64,000 nt of DNA, from assembly GCA_030248225.1 (NCBI GenBank), contig JASANE010028482.1, positions 1 through 64,000 of the forward strand. Reading direction: 5' to 3'. Of the stretch, positions 59,101 to 64,000 are shown piece by piece. Each line of letters begins with the position of its first letter. Position 1 is the stretch's first letter. Made by a program: the position numbers and the translations under genes. The DNA comes from Trileptium ribeirensis. Taxonomy: Eukaryota > Nematoda > Enoplea > Enoplida > Thoracostomopsidae. The notes under the pieces were generated by a model, which saw only the letters and a program-made list of their open reading frames with translations, was not told where the DNA came from and did no database searches.

Positions 59101-62100
59101 GGTAAAGCTGCGCCGTGAGATCATAAATAATCAATCACTGATGCGGAATTTAGTGCTGCTAAATTATAAGATTTTTAAATTTTGGAATGTTTATGGTGGG
59201 GTTTTTTGTCGTTTTAAACCATTTTCGAGCTTCAAACAACATCTTCAAAACATGAAATGGAAATATAATGCTATAAAAACTCCGCAAAAATTTCACTCTA
59301 ATATGAAACATATCTTACCCATTTTCGTCAAGGATCAGAACCTGATTTCCTTGTCCATCGTCTACCATACAGCTGTGAACAAGCATACCGTATGTATCTG
59401 TAAAAAACGTGGCATATTTTTTAAATATTGTCATAAAACGCTATTAAAAAGTCACCATATCTACGTGTTAGAGATGCAGAACACCAACTTGTCAAAGTAT
59501 TTTATGTAATACGGTCCCAAAAACTGGGTATTTCTAGTATTAAAATTTATTGCTCAACAGAGATGTAGTTGGAGAGCTTGCGTTTCAGTTATCATTTAAG
59601 GTAAAATTTATTTAGCAGGAGTCAGGATTATAACTCTCATTAAGCAATAACCTCCTATTTAGCTTATTCGTTGCCGTAGAAAACCATCGGCTATTTTTCT
59701 TATAACAGATAACAAATTGGTGCAGACGTACGTATGTCAGTATCTTCATTAACAAACACGTAAAAAAGACAATGTTTTGTGAACGAATCAATAGCCTATC
59801 CCAACAACCATTTATCAAGCAGTAAAGCTCAACCTTAATTGCAGTAGCGCTCAAAATTTGAACAAATGTTATGCTGTTTTAATACATTTTTTGCTATTAT
59901 GGTCTTTAAAATACTGCTTTCAAGCTGAAATAGATTATATAAAAAGAGGCATATATACTTCAAATAGTTTCAGAAATATAGTTAGCGAAATATTTATTTA
60001 AACACAATTTTAAATAAAGACTTACCAGAGGGACAGTCCCAGGAATGCCAAACTTTTTCTCCAACTTGAGTAAAACGAACTGGAGGTCCTTCTGGACTGC
60101 CTGAATTGATTGTGTAAGCACATTTTGGCATTGGGCTTGACGATTCAAGACGATTTGTTGTTAGAACGCTAAAATATGATTTATATATTTAAAATACGTA
60201 AAATATATGTAATATACAATATGGCACAATTGTCAAGATTTAAAAAAATTAAATCCGAAGTAGAAATATTATAATGGAATTATTATATTACAAAAAAATT
60301 ATATGACAAGTCAAAGCAGCAACATACATTAATAATTTAGGTACTCTGTTGATACATCTGTGTGGCATAAACTTTAGCTGTAAATTGTGCCGAATGAAGC
60401 ATTTGAGATTGCAAGTTTAAACATCCAAACGAATATCAGATGAAGAGCCGGAACTTTCGATAAATAAATATTCGAAAATTGCACTTAATGCAGTATAATA
60501 CCGTATTTTTTATAAATTAGTAAAAAGTACTTTGGTGCGCGTACTATTGCATTAGTTCGGCATTCATATTGTTTGAATGTACTTTTGTATTATGCCGCAT
60601 TCACGTTATAATATCCCCACTGTTTGGAACTTTTGTTTCCCTGTAGCCGTGACCCTGCCGTATAGACAGTCGGGGTGACAATACCCATAGCTAGCTACGT
60701 TTGAACAAATTTTAAAAAAACATAAGGGTGTTTAAGACACCCTGTTGTCTACAATGCTTGACTCTGTATGGTGTACATAGGATCCAAACGTTGGGGACAT
60801 TATAACGTGAACGCCGGATTATTCATCATGTCCAGCTGACGTAAATCTACAATTCAGCTGCCGCCGCCAGTAAAAACAAAATGCGCATTTTTATGAAAAA
60901 AAACTAACACAGTATCTGTAACATTTATGGCTGTGGCAAATGTGTTGATTTACAGGATAACAATAGACATAATACTTAAACTTAGTTAGGTGCTTTGTGG
61001 TAAAAAATGAAATTGCATTTACGCTGCATCAGTGTAATTTTTAATTGAATCATTAGTGTATAACATTTTTTTGCGATTGTACAAATTTAAATCATTGCAA
61101 TGTTCTGCTCAACTGTAATTATGATGAAATACTTTACAAATACCGACTACCGAGTGAACATGTCGCGCGGCGAAATCCAGTATTTGTGCAACCTGAGATA
61201 GGATGAAGATAAAATTGGGAACAGAAAACGGACTCGTACAAAGTATAATTACCAACTTTATAACTCATGCTCTGTATAGCGAATACTATTTTCATTTAAC
61301 AACGCGCCATTTCACAGCTACATGGCTTGATAGTTTTAAAATGCCCGTAGTTGACCCTAGATACTGTATTTAAAAATATCTACAAAGTTAGCTTTATACA
61401 ATATTTCGGGAAACATAATTAGACAGTAATGTATCGTAATTCATTTTATACTGTTGCAAACTAGGCCAGTAAAGAAGGCATAATCAGTTGCTGTAAAACG
61501 ATGTAGCTGTTACCGTTTCGAAGAGGCTATCTGTTAGATTCTTGGTCAATGGAATAATGAATCCGATATAATACGGGTGATCAATTAGTAATCGTGGCAA
61601 ATGGGGAGTGCAGTTGATAAAGTACAACAAATTTCATTCGAAAAAATTTTCTATCCTAGCATCTACTTTCTGTTTGGCTGTTTTACTATTTACCATGGCT
61701 GCCATAGAAACCAAATAAATTTTGGTGCTTTGTACTAAACACAATACACAATAAAAGGCTTTCGTGTCTGTCCGTACAATGTAAAATTATCAGATGTTGT
61801 TTCTGAACATATAATCTGATTTTCTATATATACTCAAATTGCTGCGTTTAATTGATCGGTCGATGCATTTTGCGAGTCAAAAATTAATTCGTCTTAAAAT
61901 CGGCCTATAATAATTTGGCTTCCGCTGTAAACTCAACCAACATAATAAACTATATCCGCCGGTGATTTGAAGCTACGTTTAAAATGTTTTCGTATTTTAT
62001 GAGCTAGCTGTGTAGATTCATAAAATTTGTTTTATATTAAACAATATGGATAACACTGAAAATTTTATATTACAACATGAGTTTAAATAAATACACAATT

Positions 62101-63527
62101 TACCTCACGTGTATATTTTGTGTGAGTGTACCGTCGGTTTCCATGTAAAAACATCGAACATGGTAAGCTCGATCGACCTTGGTAATAAATGCTGGATGAA
62201 GTTGAACTATTACAATCAATCCATACATTACGCCTCGTGGAGCTACCTGAATAATATTAACAGTACGACATACTATACTAGCGCCGATGCGAATTACCAA
62301 TTATATTACACACTAAACGTTTCAAAACATTAAACCCATTGCTATATAATTCATTTTAACTATAAAAATAATGTTCTGAAAGCCATTAAAATTTGTATTA
62401 TTAAATTAAATGCTATGAATGAAACAATAACTCGATAAGGTTATCGAAACTAAAACCAAAAAGAATCCGTATTATCAAAATACAATTATTATAATAAATT
62501 TTTTACGCAACATTAATTCTACGCATAGTTTACTCATATTGTGGTTCAAAACTATAAGTCAATAAATATAATTATAAAGCATTTTAGCTGCCAGAACAGT
62601 CACAAAGCTAGCTAGAGTAGCAAGTAGCACCCACAGAAATAATAGCCACCATAAAGGTCCTGTAAAAGCAGGGACGTAAGCAGCAGGTAAAAAGCAGAAG
62701 GGTTGGCTTGAGGTACGATACGTGTATGGCACAGAAACGTGATAATTGGTTTACAAAACGTGGATTTGAACATTTAGATGGACCCCGTAGGCTGAAAACG
62801 GCGATGTGCGTACCCGTAACTCCCTCTGCTCGGTAGTTCGGCCTCTGACCAAGAGAGATGCAGCCATATAGAAGTGTTTTTGGTATTTTTCTAGTAATAG
62901 CCTAATTATACCAATCTATACCATATTGACATAAATTTACTTGAACATCTTAAAAAATTGTAAGCAGAGGAACAAGCAACAACAAATGATTTGAAATTTT
63001 AGGTTAAAACTAATTAAAACAACAAGCTCAAACGCATATGCTCTAAGATACAACTTAGCTAGTAGAAGCCAATAATTATAGCTTGTGTGAAACCTTGTTT
63101 GTGGTTTTATCTAAAAATTAACAATTTTGCTTAAAGCCGCGTTAGTATTAACATATATAGCATGCAGCAATTTATAACCTCATTCCTAACGGTTGCATTT
63201 ATTATTGGGGTGTAGTTATTTTAGTAGTAACAGATGCGTTTATTTTAAAGAACTTTAAACGCTGTGCCCATACAGCCTGATTTTGACGAGAACAGCGGTG
63301 CCTGCTCCCTTTATTACCAAGCCTCGTCTTGGGAAAAATAAAGGATATAACCTGTCGATCGCGTGTCATTCCGCAGTCGCCAAACAGAAACGTGGCGCGA
63401 TTTTGATGAGCAATATTGCACTCCGAACGCTCGGCATGTCCTTTAGCAAACATATGACTGGCAACATTACCGCTGGTATCGACGCTTAGCGTAACACCGT
63501 CGTCTCGACAGGTTATTGTTGGCTCAC
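46600..63527 (-). CDS. Cuticlin-type ZP-domain transmembrane protein, ten exons, 5' incomplete
   Basis: ZP proteins polymerise into extracellular matrices; nematode cuticlins build cuticle layers such as alae. Ten exons (63527-63352, 62246-62104, 60168-60026, 59397-59319, 58541-58376, 55475-55072, 54115-53934, 51843-51545, 49434-49038, 47111-46600) agree in phase at all nine junctions and give 832 residues. ZP-N has four Cys (ITC, SEC, GDCG, RCFYME) and the cuticlin signature LHPAFITKVDRAY. ZP-C has eight, with MPKCAYTI, WHSWDC, LVHSCMVDDG, FKFADRINVLFNCQI and PPKCP. A Thr/Ser-rich linker of about 420 residues follows, then a furin-like RRSR, one membrane helix and a Ser-rich tail of about 90 residues. 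The signal peptide exon is beyond or near the right edge. Confidence 0.94.
48300..48640. repeat. Tandem array, ~120-bp unit, 3 copies, in intron
   Basis: CTAGTGAATA(C/G)G followed by a GACGATTTCT-like stretch recurs at about 48311, 48430 and 48556. Lies in the last intron of the cuticlin gene. Confidence 0.7.
49038..49434 (-). CDS. Cuticlin gene, linker exon 4
   Basis: The acceptor is CTTTAG and the donor CCTG|GTTAGT. It has 132 codons plus one base. Thr/Ser/Pro-rich at first (VESTSTTATS), then basic (QQRLKQRRN) and acidic (DDLELD). Confidence 0.88.
50990..51130 (+). repeat. tRNA-derived SINE-like element, in intron
   Basis: The leader GTTATTCGCTCGCTTTGCGA AGTTCC is followed by GGATAGCTCAGTGGTTCGC (clear A-box region) and GCGGTTATATCC (weak B box). 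It shares the leader with the copies at 30037 and 57990. Lies in the intron between linker exons 3 and 4. Confidence 0.6.
51329..51400 (-). repeat. tRNA-derived SINE-like element, in intron
   Basis: On the minus strand, CTCCTAAATAGCGTGACGCC and then CCAGGTTCAATCC (B box). The body matches the element at 30100-30160. Confidence 0.6.
51545..51843 (-). CDS. Cuticlin gene, linker exon 3
   Basis: The acceptor is TTATTCCAG and the donor GAA|GTACGG. Two bases complete an Asp codon, then 99 codons. Ser/Thr-rich and acidic with GSG repeats; probably extracellular and glycosylated. Confidence 0.85.
53934..54115 (-). CDS. Cuticlin gene, linker exon 2
   Basis: The acceptor is TTGTTTCAG and the donor TCAG|GTTTGT. 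It has one base, 60 codons, one base. Contains EIIEMTQPSTTRLALVSYSN. Its phases (2 in, 1 out) are exactly what its neighbours require. Confidence 0.82.
55072..55475 (-). CDS. Cuticlin gene, end of ZP-C and linker exon 1
   Basis: The acceptor TATCTTCAG leads directly into PPKCPNSGQ, the last conserved Cys of ZP-C. It has 134 codons plus two bases. The rest is Ser/Thr/Glu-rich. Donor AGAG|GTTAGA. Confidence 0.9.
55669..56114. mobile_element. PIF/Harbinger-type MITE, copy 4, in intron
   Basis: 446 bp, near-identical to copy 1 (7031-7477). Starts TTCGGGATTCACATTATAAT, ends AACGTGAATCCCGCA, flanked by TTA (55666-55668, 56115-56117). Lies in the intron after the FADRINVLFNCQI exon. Confidence 0.93.
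56115..58375. other. Cuticlin intron sequence without further exon
   Basis: The phases of the flanking exons (0 and 0) leave no forced gap. The 126-codon minus-strand frame at 56992-57372 has no motif, no splice-flanked pattern and no place in the ZP fold, so I treat it as intron. Confidence 0.6.
57990..58145 (+). repeat. tRNA-derived SINE-like element, in intron
   Basis: The leader GTGCGTTCTTATTCGTTCGC is close to those at 30037 and 50990. It is followed by GACCTACACCGCTAGCAATC and ATGGTTTCGATTCC, a good B box. Confidence 0.55.
58376..58541 (-). CDS. Cuticlin gene, ZP-C exon with FxFAD motif
   Basis: The acceptor is TGATTTCAG and the donor ACA|GTAAGT. One base completes the Gly of NGC, then 55 codons. 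Contains FKFADRINVLFNCQIRLCF, matching the family's F-x-x-A-D-x...F-x-C-Q-I strand. Confidence 0.93.
59319..59397 (-). CDS. Cuticlin gene, ZP-C exon with VHSC motif
   Basis: The acceptor is TTTTTACAG and the donor ATGG|GTAAGA. 79 bp: two bases, 25 codons, two bases. Encodes TYGMLVHSCMVDDGQG, a signature of cuticlin ZP-C. Too short to stand out as an open frame and hidden under a plus-strand frame. Confidence 0.93.
60026..60168 (-). CDS. Cuticlin gene, start of ZP-C
   Basis: The acceptor is ATATTTTAG and the donor TCTG|GTAAGT. Encodes SSPMPKCAYTINSGSPEGPP and then EKVWHSWDCPS, a close match to the first ZP-C strand pair of cuticlins. Confidence 0.94.
60593..60818. mobile_element. PIF/Harbinger-type MITE, copy 5, in intron
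   Basis: 226 bp, starting TGCCGCATTCACGTTATAAT and ending AACGTGAACGCCGGA, flanked by TTA (60590-60592, 60819-60821). It looks like an internally deleted relative of copy 3. Confidence 0.9.
60822..62103. other. Cuticlin intron sequence
   Basis: The two flanking exons join in phase (AG|C gives Ser), so no missing exon is required. AT-rich, nothing recognised. Confidence 0.6.
62104..62246 (-). CDS. Cuticlin gene, end of ZP-N
   Basis: The acceptor is TTATTCAG and the donor TGAG|GTAAAT. 47 codons plus two bases. Encodes VVQLHP-like IVIVQLHPAFITKVDRAY and VRCFYME, the most diagnostic block of cuticlin ZP-N domains. Confidence 0.95.
62247..63351. other. Cuticlin intron sequence
   Basis: The exon phases on both sides are 0 and the ZP-N alignment is continuous, so no exon is missing. 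AT-rich. No transposon end recognised. Confidence 0.6.
63352..63527 (-). CDS. Cuticlin gene, ZP-N exon
   Basis: The acceptor is AAATTTTAG and the donor GACAG|GTTATA (a weak donor). Two bases then 58 codons, running from EPTITCRDDGVTLSVDT through MFAKGHAERSEC and FLFGDCGMTRDRQ. Three of the four ZP-N Cys lie here. The exon needs one base from an upstream exon, so it is not the first. Confidence 0.9.
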
Positions 63528-64000
63528 CTAAAATTTCAAAAGACTGCTATCCAATATACATCTATACTTTAACGCTGCTGTCATTCCGAGGAAGCATGAC
63601 CCGGATGCTCTGAGTGCAAACAGTAAAAAAATTTCAGTTGTTGAGCAATCTGCCAAAAGTGTTAAAATATTACAAGGAGGTTCGTGTAAATGTATATATG
63701 CTTCTTTTCATCTCAAAGGAGAACATTACTACTGACCATTGAATCCAATGGCCCTGAGAACATTAATTTTGTTTAATGATCGTTTTGTTCAGTTTTAGTT
63801 GTTGAGAGATTATAAAGAAAACGAATTAAACATAGTTTATGGACATAAGAATGCTAAAAGCTATTACAAGCTAAGAAATTATATCTTCTCTATGATATAA
63901 TAATGGAAATAACTTTATTTTAAATAATTTCTAGGCCATGAATGTTCAAAAATAAGTATATATTTGAAAATGTCATTGGCAAATATCTTTAAGACTTAAA
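63528..64000. other. Upstream intron or 5' region of the cuticlin gene
   Basis: The ZP-N exon starts in phase 1, so at least one more coding exon (signal peptide) lies further right. I could not identify it with confidence in these bases. Confidence 0.4.

Noticed and set aside
59099..59509. 136-codon plus-strand frame
   Set aside because: It covers the minus-strand VHSC exon; its composition is AT-driven and it has no motif.

Overview
The window is eukaryotic, and nematode DNA is the best fit. It is AT-rich and mostly non-coding, with two spliced host genes set among transposons. The strongest clue to the organism is a ten-exon minus-strand gene (63527 to 46600) for a cuticlin-type zona pellucida (ZP) protein, the kind used in nematode cuticle. 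All nine internal splice junctions agree in reading phase. Long, repeat-filled introns suggest a large genome rather than a compact Caenorhabditis-like one; this is inference.

Layout. 1-10.9 kb: no gene; a 116-bp minisatellite, a region visibly richer in G+C (about 2.75-9.06 kb) holding one PIF/Harbinger MITE, and two minisatellites. 10.9-17.9 kb: a decayed Polinton/Maverick (protein-primed family-B DNA polymerase, chromodomain integrase, a GGGTACA-type repeat block, packaging ATPase, and small conserved ORFs). 18-21.3 kb: no gene; a degenerate array of about 150 bp units. 21.3-28 kb: plus-strand 3' exons of a histidine acid phosphatase gene, with a hairpin MITE and a crippled pogo/Tigger element in its last intron. 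28.3-31.7 kb: repeats, a long-TIR MITE and a tRNA-related SINE. 31.7-37.7 kb: a Ty3/gypsy LTR retrotransposon of CsRn1 type, its 5' LTR split by a PIF/Harbinger MITE. It carries a 2A-like motif ahead of Gag and a PWWP domain at the end of Pol. 37.7-46.6 kb: no confident gene; a (TA)n tract, a hAT MITE and a nested pair of MITEs. 46.6-63.5 kb: the cuticlin gene, its introns holding two more PIF MITEs, tRNA-related SINEs and a short tandem array.

The two host genes are unrelated. Most of the rest is mobile DNA at different stages of decay. Nesting gives an order: PIF/Harbinger MITEs inserted after both the LTR element and the 8-bp-TSD long-TIR MITE. The most unusual signal is the retrotransposon, which combines a 2A-like leader, a CHCC Gag knuckle, a tRNA-Trp-like primer site and a PWWP chromatin-reader tail.
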